Numbered from the stretch's first letter, positions 26,956 to 35,022 are shown. The stretch is DNA of 35,188 nt from Candidatus Nosocomiicoccus stercorigallinarum (GCA_019119225.1 DWXM01000045.1:1-35188); one strand, 5' to 3'. Translations and numbers: made by a program. Notes: a model not told the origin generated them from the letters alone.

Positions 26956-27595
26956 TCTTTTTCATATCTTCTAATGTTTTTTCAATTGCATAGATATATA
27001 ACTCAACTTCACGTGCACCGTTCATTTTAAATCTCTCGTTAAAAATAAAGTGCGGTACACTTTGAACCCCGAGCATTTTGCCGTAGTTAAAATCTTCAAT
27101 AACGTACTCCGTAAACTCTGATTTATCTTCAACAACTTTTTTAGCTTTCTCGCTATCTAATTCAACTGCTTCAGCAACAGATAAAAGTACGTCCGGATCA
27201 GCGACGTTTTCGTTCAGCACAAAGTTACGATAATAGAGTTCGTCTAACGTCTCATTATCTTTTCCTTCCTCAATTCCAAGTTTTAATAATCGGTGTGCGT
27301 CACGTGTATTTGACGGTACAACATTTTCTAAATTTAAATTCACACCTTCAGCTTTCGCCGATTCAATCAAAATACGCTGGTTACGTCTGATTTCATCTTC
27401 AGACACACCTGTACGACGTGACAATGATTCAATTAATGTCTCATCAGGGTATTGCGGTGCATCAAAGTTTAATTCAAAACTTTTATATTCGATATCAAAA
27501 TCAACTTCGTCAAATTCTTTTAATGCTTCTTCAAATTTCTTCTTACCGATATAACAATATGGGCATGCGATATCTAAATATATTTTTATATTCAT
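26945..27595 (-). CDS. DsbA-family oxidoreductase (FrnE-like)
   Basis: 216 residues from the ATG at 27595, with AGGAAGG six bases upstream; an in-frame extension to 27664 is unsupported. The thioredoxin-fold motif C11-P-Y-C14 follows the first strand (KIYLDIACPYCYIGKK). A helical insertion and the cis-proline loop VQSVPHFIFNERF (about 175-187) complete the fold. The family includes FrnE, a thiol-disulfide oxidoreductase linked to stress resistance. No signal peptide, so cytoplasmic. Promoter carries the 18-bp element shared with the arginase gene. Confidence 0.85.
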   Translation of the reverse strand: MNIKIYLDIACPYCYIGKKKFEEALKEFDEVDFDIEYKSFELNFDAPQYPDETLIESLSRRTGVSEDEIRRNQRILIESAKAEGVNLNLENVVPSNTRDAHRLLKLGIEEGKDNETLDELYYRNFVLNENVADPDVLLSVAEAVELDSEKAKKVVEDKSEFTEYVIEDFNYGKMLGVQSVPHFIFNERFKMNGAREVELYIYAIEKTLEDMKKSDL

Positions 27596-27616
27596 TATGT
27601 ACCTTCCTAAACAAAG

Positions 27617-27634
27617 TATTATACATTTAGTGTA
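27617..27634 (-). promoter_or_regulatory. Promoter of the DsbA-like gene with shared 18-bp element (copy 1)
   Basis: TATTATACATTTAGTGTA on the plus strand; read on the minus strand it contains a perfect -10 TATAAT preceded by the dyad TACA-N5-TGTA. It is identical to 34747-34764 upstream of the arginase gene, at almost the same distance from the start codon (21 versus 20 bp). Confidence 0.55.
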
Positions 27635-27683
27635 CCAAAAGTCTATTCTTTTTAAACTGTTCAATGCGAAATAATGAACTTTC

Positions 27684-27692
27684 TGCTATAAT
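27684..27692 (+). promoter_or_regulatory. Extended -10 of trhO
   Basis: TGCTATAAT is a perfect extended -10 (TG-N-TATAAT), 62 bp before the trhO ATG. No strong -35. Confidence 0.6.
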
Positions 27693-27754
27693 ATTTAATG
27701 CATGATTATCTATCTAGTATAACTTGCAATTATATTTATGATAGGAGAAAGAAA

Positions 27755-28738
27755 ATGAAATATCGTATATTACTCTATTACCATTACGTGACAATTGATA
27801 ATCCCGAAGAGTTTGCTGCTGAACATTTACAGTTTTGTAAAGATCTCGGACTAAAGGGACGTATTTTAGTCGCAAATGAAGGAATTAACGGGACAGTATC
27901 TGGCGATTACGAGCAAACACAAAAGTACATCGACTACATGAATAATCATCCTCTATTTAAAGAGATGCCATTTAAAATCGATGAAGCAAACGAACATGCA
28001 TTCAAAAAAATGCACTGTCGTCCACGTCCAGAACTTGTTAACTTAAGCTTAGAAGATGACATTAATCCACATGAAATTACTGGTGAATATTTATCTCCAG
28101 AAGAGTGGATGGAAGCAATCCAAGACGAAAACACTGTCGTATTAGACGTTAGAAACGATTATGAATATGATGTTGGTCACTTCCGTGGTGCAATTAAGCC
28201 AGAAGTATCAACATTTAGAGATACACCTGATTGGGTGAGAGAAAACAAAGACTTATTCGAAGGTAAACGCGTCTTAACATACTGTACTGGTGGAATTCGT
28301 TGTGAGAAATTCTCTGGTTGGTTAAAACGTGAAGGTATCGGTGAAAACGTCGGTCAACTTCACGGTGGTATCGCAACATACTCTAAAAATGAAAACACTA
28401 AAGGCCAACTTTGGGACGGCCAAATGTACGTGTTTGATGAGCGTTTAACTGTACCAATTAACCAAGTAAATCCAACAGTCGTGGGTAGAGATCACTATGA
28501 CGGTACACCATGTGAACGCTATGTAAACTGTGCAAACCCAGAATGTAACGCACAAATTCTTTGTAGTAAAGAAAATCAAGATAAACACCTAGGTGCATGC
28601 TCAATGGAATGTGCTGAGCATCCTAGAAACAGATATATTATGGTTCACAACTTACCTCAAGAAGAAGTTGAAGAACGATTAGAAGAAATGCGCAACAGTG
28701 AGTTTGGTAAAACAGAAATGATCGGACCACGCGCGTAA
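27755..28738 (+). CDS. trhO: tRNA uridine(34) hydroxylase, rhodanese domain
   Basis: 327 residues from the ATG at 27755 ([12 protein letters not shown]), chosen over an upstream in-frame ATG at 27698 because GGAGAAAG lies just before it. An N-terminal acylphosphatase-like domain contains [17 protein letters not shown] rhodanese domain (about 118-210) has active-site loop C177-TGGIR-C182. A Cys-rich tail contains [14 protein letters not shown]. TrhO (YceA/YbfQ family) hydroxylates U34 of certain tRNAs to 5-hydroxyuridine using O2. Monocistronic, with own promoter and terminator. Confidence 0.93.
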   Translation: MKYRILLYYHYVTIDNPEEFAAEHLQFCKDLGLKGRILVANEGINGTVSGDYEQTQKYIDYMNNHPLFKEMPFKIDEANEHAFKKMHCRPRPELVNLSLEDDINPHEITGEYLSPEEWMEAIQDENTVVLDVRNDYEYDVGHFRGAIKPEVSTFRDTPDWVRENKDLFEGKRVLTYCTGGIRCEKFSGWLKREGIGENVGQLHGGIATYSKNENTKGQLWDGQMYVFDERLTVPINQVNPTVVGRDHYDGTPCERYVNCANPECNAQILCSKENQDKHLGACSMECAEHPRNRYIMVHNLPQEEVEERLEEMRNSEFGKTEMIGPRA

Positions 28739-28750
28739 TTATAATAATGG

Positions 28751-28784
28751 AGCGATTTACGCTGGTAAATCGCTTCTTTTTTTA
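28751..28784 (+). terminator. Terminator of trhO
   Basis: Perfect 10-bp stem AGCGATTTAC / GTAAATCGCT with loop GCTG, followed by TCTTTTTTTT. Confidence 0.88.
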
Positions 28785-28844
28785 TGGTTTTAATTCATTA
28801 TCGGAAAAGATCGAGTATTTTTACACAATCACTTTGTACAAAAG

Positions 28845-29005
28845 ATGATTTATGGGAAATCATAGTGTATTTTTCTACTATCATTTAAGTTAAATGTCGT
28901 TTTATCATAAGTAATAGTGTAATTGTTTACTATCTCTTAGTAAAACGAGCATTTTATCGCTAATCATAGTATTGAATTACACTATCATTTCTCATAAGCG
29001 ATAAA
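28845..29005. repeat. Tandem palindrome array with 52-bp period
   Basis: The 335-bp gap between trhO and the NlpC gene has no gene. It contains three copies of ATAGT-N10-ACTAT at 28862-28881, 28914-28933 and 28966-28985, their centres exactly 52 bp apart. The surrounding 30-bp blocks (28857-28886, 28909-28938, 28961-28990) are about 75% identical, and TTTTATC recurs at 28900 and 28952 with the same period. Additional inverted repeats are ATGATTT-N5-AAATCAT (28845-28863) and TTTATCGCT / AGCGATAAA (28953-28961 / 28997-29005), so the region could also fold as RNA. Confidence 0.7.
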
Positions 29006-29039
29006 TCACCATCCAATAATGAAAACTAATTTAAATAAA

Positions 29040-29066
29040 AAGTGCATTTCTTATAGAAATGCACTT
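29040..29066 (-). terminator. Terminator of the NlpC/P60 gene
   Basis: Stem AAGTGCATTTC / GAAATGCACTT with loop TTATA, 8 bp beyond the stop codon. The minus strand continues with TTTTATTTAAATTAG. Confidence 0.75.
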
Positions 29067-29073
29067 ATATTAA

Positions 29074-29547
29074 TTAATACCTATAATACCCATCGACTTT
29101 ACCATGAACATAAGAGACTGCACGTAATCCGACACCCTCTTCAGGATTTAAAGCATCGACCATCATCCCGTCACCAACGTATACTCCAACGTGTGCAAAA
29201 TCATTAAAAAATACAAGATCTCCCGGCATTGGATCATTTACTTTTGTTCCTTCTTTTACTTGATCATATGTAGTTCTTGAGATTTGAATCCCTTTATACC
29301 CTCTCATAAATTGTTGAGCAAATGATGAACAATCTACATCCGTGTCTGAGTTACCACCCCAAACATATCTTTTTCCAACAGCAAGTTTTAACGCATATTC
29401 TGCAGCAGTTGTACTTGGTTGAACTATTTTTAGTTCTGAAGTCGCTGACGGTTTTATTGTTTTCTTTTCTAACATTAGAGCATGTACTTCAGATGTAAAG
29501 CTCATAGAAATGAAAGCCATTAGTAATAGTGATAAAACTAATCTCAT
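29074..29547 (-). CDS. Secreted NlpC/P60 peptidoglycan endopeptidase
   Basis: 157 residues. N-terminal signal peptide (about 1-23: MRLVLSLLLMAFISMSFTSEVHA, AxA-like cleavage after VHA). A short linker leads to the NlpC/P60 domain (about 46-157) with GKRYVWGGNSD, nucleophile C73 in VDCSSF, H119 in HVGVYVG and polar third residue N134 in ALNPEEG. Such enzymes cut cell-wall stem peptides. There is no LysM or SH3 wall-binding domain, so it is a minimal hydrolase. A perfect 17-bp palindrome lies in its leader. Confidence 0.88.
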   Translation of the reverse strand: MRLVLSLLLMAFISMSFTSEVHALMLEKKTIKPSATSELKIVQPSTTAAEYALKLAVGKRYVWGGNSDTDVDCSSFAQQFMRGYKGIQISRTTYDQVKEGTKVNDPMPGDLVFFNDFAHVGVYVGDGMMVDALNPEEGVGLRAVSYVHGKVDGYYRY

Positions 29548-29561
29548 AATATTCCTCCTAA

Positions 29562-29578
29562 ATATGTGTTACACATAT
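29562..29578. promoter_or_regulatory. Perfect palindrome in the leader of the NlpC/P60 gene
   Basis: ATATGTGTTACACATAT is an 8-1-8 palindrome located directly between the ribosome site and a possible promoter (minus strand TTGAAA - 17 bp - ATAGAT). Its position fits an operator at the transcription start. Confidence 0.5.
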
Positions 29579-29624
29579 CTATGCTAGAATTCTTCAGTTT
29601 TTCAACAAATATTTTTATATAAAA

Positions 29625-29653
29625 AAAGCACACTATCTTAAATAGTGTGCTTT
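29625..29653 (-). terminator. Terminator of the cdaA-cdaR-glmM operon
   Basis: Perfect 12-bp stem AAAGCACACTAT / ATAGTGTGCTTT with loop CTTAA, immediately after glmM. A run of A on the plus side gives T7 on the minus strand. Confidence 0.85.
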
Positions 29654-29658
29654 AAAAA

Positions 29659-31005
29659 TTATAATCTCATTTCTTTTTCAACGACTTCAGCAATTCTCGT
29701 TGCGAATTCATTGGCTTTTTCTTCTGTTTCAGCTTCCACCATTACTCTAACAAGTGGTTCTGTTCCTGAAGCTCTCACTAAAATACGACCGTTTCCTGCC
29801 ATTTCTTCTTGAACTTCAGCCATAATTTCTTTTACTTTTTCGTTATCTGTGACGTGATACTTATCTTCTACTTTTACATTCACGAGTTCTTGAGGGAACT
29901 TTTTCATTTCACTATGAAGCTCGCTTAATTTTTTACCACTCTTTTTAATGATATGTGCTAAGTGAATACCTGTAAGTAATCCGTCACCTGTTGTGTTGTG
30001 ATCTAACATAATAATATGTCCAGACTGTTCTCCACCTAGATTGTAGTTATGTGCTTTCATTTCTTCAACTACGTAGCGGTCACCGACTTTTGTTTTATCA
30101 CTTTTAATGTCTAGACTTTCTAACGCTTGGTAGAATCCTAAGTTACTCATGACTGTACTTACAACCATATCGTCATTTAAAAGACCATTTTCTTTTAAGT
30201 CTTTCGCAAGAATATACATAATCTTATCGCCGTCGACGATTTCACCTTTGTCGTCAACTGCAATTAAACGGTCTCCATCACCGTCAAACGCTAACCCGAA
30301 GTCCGCTTCAACTTCTAATACTTTTTCTTGAAGGTTTTCTGGATGCGTTGAACCGAAGCCGTCATTAATGTTTGTTCCGTCTGGATTACAACCGATTGTT
30401 ACGACATCTGCTTCTAAGTCACCAAATAAATATGGTGCAAGTGAGTATGTCGCACCGTGTGCCCCGTCAAGGACGATATGCTGATCAAGTAAATCACCAT
30501 CAATCGTAGATTTTAAGTGACTTAAATATTTTTGACCGCCTTCAAAGAAGTCTGTAATGAATCCAACATCCACACCTGTTGGACGTGGAAGTGCTTCATC
30601 TGTCTCTAATAAACGTTCAATTTTCTCTTCAGTTTCATCGTCTAATTTAAAGCCATCATTTTTGAAAAATTTAATACCATTGTCTTCAACTGGGTTATGT
30701 GACGCAGAAATCATAACACCTAAATCTGCTTCCATATCCTTTGTAAGATATGCAACACCTGGTGTTGAAATCACACCGAGTCGAATGACTTCAGCACCAA
30801 TTGATAATAACCCTGCAATTAATGCTGATTCTAACATTTCACCTGAAATACGTGTATCTCTTCCGATTAAGACGCGTGGTCTTTCTTCATTAGTTTCCTC
30901 TAATAAAACCGATCCACCGATACGTCCAAGTTTAAATGCTAATTCTGGTGTTAAAAAGTCGTTCGCTACACCTCTAACACCGTCTGTTCCAAAATACTTT
31001 CCCAT
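29659..31005 (-). CDS. glmM: Phosphoglucosamine mutase
   Basis: 448 residues, full length. Converts glucosamine 6-phosphate to glucosamine 1-phosphate for cell-wall UDP-GlcNAc. N-terminal YFGTDGVRG, phosphoserine S102 in ISASHNP, metal loop DGDGDR and phosphate-binding [12 protein letters not shown] are intact. It is the last gene of the c-di-AMP operon; GlmM is known to bind and restrain CdaA in other Firmicutes. Ribosome site TAGGAG, 9 bp after cdaR. Confidence 0.95.
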   Translation of the reverse strand: MGKYFGTDGVRGVANDFLTPELAFKLGRIGGSVLLEETNEERPRVLIGRDTRISGEMLESALIAGLLSIGAEVIRLGVISTPGVAYLTKDMEADLGVMISASHNPVEDNGIKFFKNDGFKLDDETEEKIERLLETDEALPRPTGVDVGFITDFFEGGQKYLSHLKSTIDGDLLDQHIVLDGAHGATYSLAPYLFGDLEADVVTIGCNPDGTNINDGFGSTHPENLQEKVLEVEADFGLAFDGDGDRLIAVDDKGEIVDGDKIMYILAKDLKENGLLNDDMVVSTVMSNLGFYQALESLDIKSDKTKVGDRYVVEEMKAHNYNLGGEQSGHIIMLDHNTTGDGLLTGIHLAHIIKKSGKKLSELHSEMKKFPQELVNVKVEDKYHVTDNEKVKEIMAEVQEEMAGNGRILVRASGTEPLVRVMVEAETEEKANEFATRIAEVVEKEMRL

Positions 31006-31014
31006 AATTAACTC

Positions 31015-31953
31015 CTACTTTTTACTAATTTTTACTTCAGCTTTCACATTTGTTGGTTCAGTTTTAGATATATTATTCGGTAAATTTAATTGTGTATTAA
31101 AACTACCGGACTCACCAACATCTTTTAAATCTAACTCTGCGTACACTTCATTAATTTCGTCAAGTACACTTTGTTCACCGTATATTGTAATTGTATCTTC
31201 TTTTAACTTAGCACCATCAAGTTGATAATCTGACTCCAACTCACCAATCGTATTCAAGTATAATGGTACTTCTTTTTTATTTTCTTCAACATTGATACTC
31301 ACATCAACTTTACTAGGCTCTATAATAACGTCTAACTTGTTATATTGTCCATCAAAGACACTAACATCCGTGTTTTCAGTAACAGAGTCAGTAATTTTTT
31401 CTGTACCTGAAATCATCGCACGCACGTATTGAATACGTGCCATATCATCTTCTCCGCCGCGTATAGTGACGACTTCAGGATCTGTAGAAATAGAATCGAT
31501 TGTATATTTTGAAGACATCCGGCTTTCATTTACCTCTGCTTGTACTTCAAAAGTTTGTTCTACTACATTTTGAATAGAAACCGTCGTTTTTTTAGGTAAC
31601 GCAGTCGCAGTAACGTTCTCTGGTAACCCTTCAACATCATAATCCACTTCATATTCGCCAAGTTCATAGTTTGTTAAATCTAATTCTACAGTAAAATCTT
31701 GTGTTGTTTGTAGTTGCTTAATTTTTGAAGGTGGGCCAGATAAATTCACTTGTACACTTTCTTGTGCACCACTGACGAATAAATTATCTTCGTCATATTT
31801 AACATTCACTGGCACGTTTTCTATCGTTACGTTATCTTTTCCAGAGTTTTTTCCGAACAGATTAAAATCTTCAAATATTTTATTTGCACTCGCAAACATA
31901 AATAAAGCAAGTAACAATGACACGATGAGGATACCTGGTTTACTTTCTAGCAA
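31015..31953 (-). CDS. cdaR: CdaA regulatory protein, YbbR domains
   Basis: 312 residues from a TTG at 31953 (MLESKPGILIVSLLLALFMFAS). I prefer it to the GTG at 31962 because the ribosome site GGGGG lies 8 bp before the TTG but abuts the GTG, and because staphylococcal YbbR proteins begin MLESK. One N-terminal membrane helix (about 8-25) anchors about three extracytoplasmic YbbR repeats. It modulates the diadenylate cyclase encoded just upstream, with which it overlaps by 14 bp. Confidence 0.88.
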   Translation of the reverse strand: MLESKPGILIVSLLLALFMFASANKIFEDFNLFGKNSGKDNVTIENVPVNVKYDEDNLFVSGAQESVQVNLSGPPSKIKQLQTTQDFTVELDLTNYELGEYEVDYDVEGLPENVTATALPKKTTVSIQNVVEQTFEVQAEVNESRMSSKYTIDSISTDPEVVTIRGGEDDMARIQYVRAMISGTEKITDSVTENTDVSVFDGQYNKLDVIIEPSKVDVSINVEENKKEVPLYLNTIGELESDYQLDGAKLKEDTITIYGEQSVLDEINEVYAELDLKDVGESGSFNTQLNLPNNISKTEPTNVKAEVKISKK

Positions 31954-32761
31954 ATAGGCCACCCCCTTCTTTTTTATTGTTCGTGATTTGCCAATAATCT
32001 TTTAGTTCTTCTTCAAGATCTTCGAGTGAGATATTTTTATTTAATTTACTATCAACTGTCGTCGAAATATCTCCTGTTTCTTCTGAAATAACAACTGTAA
32101 ATGCGTCTGTCACCTCAGAAATACCAACTGCTGCTCGGTGTCTTGTTCCGAGATCTTTGCCGATTTTATTACTCTCTGAAAGTGGTAAATAACTTCCAGC
32201 TGTAATTATTTTATCTCCCTGGATAATCATCGCACCATCGTGAAGTGGGGTATTTGGTACGAATACGTTAATTAGTAATCCTGATGTTAAATCTGCATGC
32301 ATTGGCGTCCCAGTTTCAATGTAATCTTTTAAGCCCGTTTCACGTTCAAATACGATGAGGGCTCCGATTCTACGCTTCGCCATATACTTAACTGCAGTAA
32401 TCATCTCGTCACGATATTTTTGTAATTCATCTTCTTTATTCACTGTTGTCTTTTTAAATATTCTTCCTCTACCAAGCTGCTCGAGTGCGCGTCTTAACTC
32501 AGGCTGGAATATTACAATCACTGCTAAGAATCCCCATTGTAATACTAAGTCAAAAATTTGCGTCGTCGTCGTGAGATCCAAGAAATCACTGATCGCACGA
32601 CCGATGATTATGAAAAATATACCTTTAATAAGCTGTATCGCTTTTGTTCCTTTAATTACATTAATTAATTGATAAAATACAAACCATACAATTAATAAAT
32701 CCACGACACTCGTGATTAAATGCAATGTCGTTGTTTCTTCAAACAGTTTTCCTAGAAGCAT
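31940..32761 (-). CDS. cdaA: Membrane diadenylate cyclase
   Basis: 273 residues from the ATG at 32761 (MLLGKLFEETTTLH), preceded by GAGAGGA; the longer in-frame start at 32803 overlaps the regulator gene and lacks support. Three N-terminal membrane helices (about 13-34, 40-58, 65-85) precede the DAC domain with catalytic D175-G-A177 and R207-H-R209. It makes cyclic di-AMP from two ATP, controlling potassium/osmolyte balance and wall homeostasis. Also called dacA in staphylococci. Confidence 0.94.
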   Translation of the reverse strand: MLLGKLFEETTTLHLITSVVDLLIVWFVFYQLINVIKGTKAIQLIKGIFFIIIGRAISDFLDLTTTTQIFDLVLQWGFLAVIVIFQPELRRALEQLGRGRIFKKTTVNKEDELQKYRDEMITAVKYMAKRRIGALIVFERETGLKDYIETGTPMHADLTSGLLINVFVPNTPLHDGAMIIQGDKIITAGSYLPLSESNKIGKDLGTRHRAAVGISEVTDAFTVVISEETGDISTTVDSKLNKNISLEDLEEELKDYWQITNNKKEGGGLFARK

Positions 32762-32777
32762 TTCGATTCGTTCCTCT

Positions 32778-33716
32778 CTACATAATCGAACTAAAACGCT
32801 CATTTAAATCATCAATAATTTCGTTGAGCGCTTCATATCGACGTGTCGGCTCGATTGTTTCGTAAACTTGACGGGCACTTTTCACGTCACCTTTTACGAG
32901 CAAACAATACGTATATAATACTTTATCGTATATTTCGGTATGATTTTCTGTAAGTATCTCTAGTGTATCAAATTTCTTTTCATGATATAGACTGATACTC
33001 TTCATATAACGTACTTTATTGTCTTTATAGTCGAGTTGTAATTGTCGACTTAACTTTTCAAGTTCATTAATAAGACGAATCACAGTGTAATACTGCGATT
33101 TTTTAAAGTATGCCTTTGTCATTAAATATAAGATTTGAATCATTTCTAACTGAAACTGACTTGTATACGAAATCTCAGTTTTTGCTCGCTCTAATACGTC
33201 TAACGCACTATCTATATCATTATCTTTCAAATAAATCTTGCTGAGTAATATCGTATAACGAATATAATAATCATTAATTGGCATTTTTAGAAGAATATTT
33301 TCAGCGCGCGTCAAATACTCTTTACCTGTTTTATAGTGTGATGTATTTATATAATATTCGCTATAAATTAAGTAAATTCTCGCTAAATCAATTTTTTGAA
33401 TATCTTCTTTCTCTTCAAATCGTTCTTCTATAAAATCAGAAATAACATCATACTCTTTGTTTTTTACTTTATTCTCATAAAAAATTATCTCACGGCTCAT
33501 ATCGATGTCACTATACTGATAGTTTTGACTTTCTACCATCAGATCGTTGACACTAACACCTAAACGTTTACTCAGTTTAACTAAAACATTATTTGAAGGC
33601 TGTACCGATCCTTTTTCAATCAAACTTAAATACGTTCTAGATACGATGCCATCAGATAATTCTTTTTGAGTAAGTTTTTGACTGTTTCTTAACTCTTTAA
33701 TTCTTCTCCCTATCAT
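32778..33716 (-). CDS. XRE-type HTH regulator with TPR repeats (RRNPPA-like)
   Basis: 312 residues from the ATG at 33716, chosen for the AGAGGTG ribosome site. HTH_3 domain at about 1-60 (RIKELRNSQKLTQKELSDGIVSRTYLSLIEKG). The remaining 240 residues are helical TPR-like repeats, an architecture shared with PlcR/Rgg-type peptide-responsive regulators. No small signal-peptide gene is visible nearby. Only 16 bp separate its stop from cdaA, without a terminator, so it may be co-transcribed with the c-di-AMP genes. In S. aureus, as I recall, arginase and cdaA are direct neighbours. Confidence 0.8.
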   Translation of the reverse strand: MIGRRIKELRNSQKLTQKELSDGIVSRTYLSLIEKGSVQPSNNVLVKLSKRLGVSVNDLMVESQNYQYSDIDMSREIIFYENKVKNKEYDVISDFIEERFEEKEDIQKIDLARIYLIYSEYYINTSHYKTGKEYLTRAENILLKMPINDYYIRYTILLSKIYLKDNDIDSALDVLERAKTEISYTSQFQLEMIQILYLMTKAYFKKSQYYTVIRLINELEKLSRQLQLDYKDNKVRYMKSISLYHEKKFDTLEILTENHTEIYDKVLYTYCLLVKGDVKSARQVYETIEPTRRYEALNEIIDDLNERFSSIM

Positions 33717-33794
33717 TGTTGCACCTCTCACTTTACTCTTATAAATTATGAACCTTTTTATAACAAAATGCAACAAAGTTAAATGACGTTAAAA

Positions 33795-33819
33795 AAACTA
33801 GCGCGAGTTGCGCTAGTTT
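33795..33819 (-). terminator. Terminator of the arginase gene
   Basis: Stem AAACTAGCGC / GCGCTAGTTT with loop GAGTT, overlapping the stop codon. The minus strand continues with T7. The stem is identical to that at 17298-17320. Confidence 0.82.
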
Positions 33820-34726
33820 ATCTTGTACGTTTACCAAATAAGTATTCCGTTATCCACACTGCCGTTTCTGCTGTTTTATTCTGATCATCGAGTAATGGAT
33901 TTACTTCTACTAAATCCATCGACGTTAATTTATCTTTTTTACTTAGTTCTTCCATAAACATAATCACTTCAGAAGTAAATAATCCACCAGGTACCTTTGT
34001 TCCTGTCCCTTTTACTTCCATTGGATCGATTGAATCTACGTCAAATGACAGGTGAAGCCCGTCTGTATGCTCCAGATGCTTTAATGTTCTTCTAAGTACT
34101 TCTTTTAGTCCAAGTTCTCTTACATCACTCATAGAGAATGTTAAAATATTCTTTTTTTTAATTAACTCTTTTTCACCATCGTCTAAGTCTCTCACACCAA
34201 TTAAAACAATATTTTTAGCTTTTAATTTAGTTTGATAGCCGTTAATTGACGTTAACTTGTCATTTCCGATGCCGAGTAACTGAGCTAAAATCATCCCATG
34301 TATATTACCACTTGGTGATGTTTCTGCTGTATTTAAATCTCCGTGTGCATCTAACCAAATAACACCGAGTTCATTATAATGTGGAGCAATACCAGATAAA
34401 CTACCAAGGGCTAATGAATGATCTCCGCCAATAGTTAATGGGAAACGATTGTTTTCAATAGATTTAGAAGTTAATTTAGCAAGTTCCAGTGAGTAATCAC
34501 GAACTTCTTCTAAGTTCTTTAAATCATCTGTAATAGAAATATCTTTTTTAGCGAAATTATGTGTATACTTACCAGATACATTTCCTTTATCTGAAACAAT
34601 ATGTCCATTATTAGATAACATTCCAACAATTCCAGCCATTCTTAGTGCATCTGGGCCAAATGAAACTCCTGGTTTACCTTGACCAAAGGCAGTCGTTGCC
34701 CCAATTAGATCAATCTCTAACCCCAT
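33818..34726 (-). CDS. rocF: Arginase
   Basis: 302 residues from the ATG at 34726 (MGLEIDLIGATTAFGQGK). AAGGAG lies just upstream; the in-frame GTG at 34735 overlaps that site and is rejected. The manganese-binding motifs are complete: GGDHS (H103), DAHGD (D126, H128, D130) and SFDVDSIDP. It hydrolyses arginine to ornithine and urea. Length and the GTGTKVPGG loop favour arginase over agmatinase. Promoter contains the 18-bp element shared with the DsbA-like gene. Confidence 0.92.
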   Translation of the reverse strand: MGLEIDLIGATTAFGQGKPGVSFGPDALRMAGIVGMLSNNGHIVSDKGNVSGKYTHNFAKKDISITDDLKNLEEVRDYSLELAKLTSKSIENNRFPLTIGGDHSLALGSLSGIAPHYNELGVIWLDAHGDLNTAETSPSGNIHGMILAQLLGIGNDKLTSINGYQTKLKAKNIVLIGVRDLDDGEKELIKKKNILTFSMSDVRELGLKEVLRRTLKHLEHTDGLHLSFDVDSIDPMEVKGTGTKVPGGLFTSEVIMFMEELSKKDKLTSMDLVEVNPLLDDQNKTAETAVWITEYLFGKRTR

Positions 34727-34746
34727 GTATAACACTCCTTAAAAAC

Positions 34747-34764
34747 TATTATACATTTAGTGTA
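34747..34764 (-). promoter_or_regulatory. Promoter of the arginase gene with shared 18-bp element (copy 2)
   Basis: Identical to 27617-27634. The minus-strand -10 TATAAT (34748-34753 complement) lies next to a TATACA-N5-TGTATA dyad (34750-34766). No good -35, so activator dependence or repression at the dyad is possible. Confidence 0.55.
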
Positions 34765-34840
34765 TATTAATAAGATAGCGTTTACAATATGTAAATAAAA
34801 CCGTTTTCATGAATAATTAATTGTTAAAGTATAATAAAAA

Positions 34841-34862
34841 AGCACTAGCTTTTGCTAGTGCT
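34841..34862 (-). terminator. Terminator of the tRNA operon
   Basis: Stem AGCACTAGC / GCTAGTGCT with loop TTTT; the minus strand continues TTTTTATTAT. It lies 6 bp after tRNA-Lys. Confidence 0.82.
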
Positions 34863-34867
34863 AATAG

Positions 34868-34940
34868 TGAGCCGTACAGGAATCGAACCTGTGACCCTCT
34901 GATTAAAAGTCAGATGCTCTACCGACTGAGCTAACGGCTC
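34868..34940 (-). tRNA. tRNA-Lys (anticodon TTT)
   Basis: 73 nt. Acceptor GAGCCGT / ACGGCTC with discriminator A, D-arm GCTCAGTCGGTAGAGC, anticodon loop CTTTTAA, T-loop GGTTCGATTCC. CCA is not encoded. Confidence 0.95.
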
Positions 34941-34943
34941 ATA

Positions 34944-35015
34944 CTGGCCTGAAAGGATTCGAACCTTTGCATGACGGAGCCAAAATCCGTTGCCTTACCG
35001 CTTGGCTACAGGCCA
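34944..35015 (-). tRNA. tRNA-Gln (anticodon TTG)
   Basis: 72 nt. Acceptor TGGCCTG / CAGGCCA with discriminator G, anticodon loop TTTTGGC, T-loop GGTTCGAATCC. CCA is not encoded. Confidence 0.95.
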
Positions 35016-35022
35016 ATATTAA

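Noticed and set aside
28857-28990. Possible small CRISPR array
   Set aside because: The period (52 bp) is short, the repeats are only about 75% identical and AT-rich, only three units exist and no cas genes are near.
29019-29207. Plus-strand ORF of 62 codons across the end of the NlpC gene
   Set aside because: It is the shadow of the NlpC coding strand and its terminator, with no ribosome site.
30557-31225. 222-codon plus-strand ORF opposite glmM/cdaR
   Set aside because: It is antisense to two confidently identified genes; its composition is the mirror of their codons, and it has no ribosome site.
32762-32803. Longer CdaA start at 32803
   Set aside because: It would overlap the regulator gene and does not match the family N-terminus; the ATG at 32761 has a GAGAGGA site.
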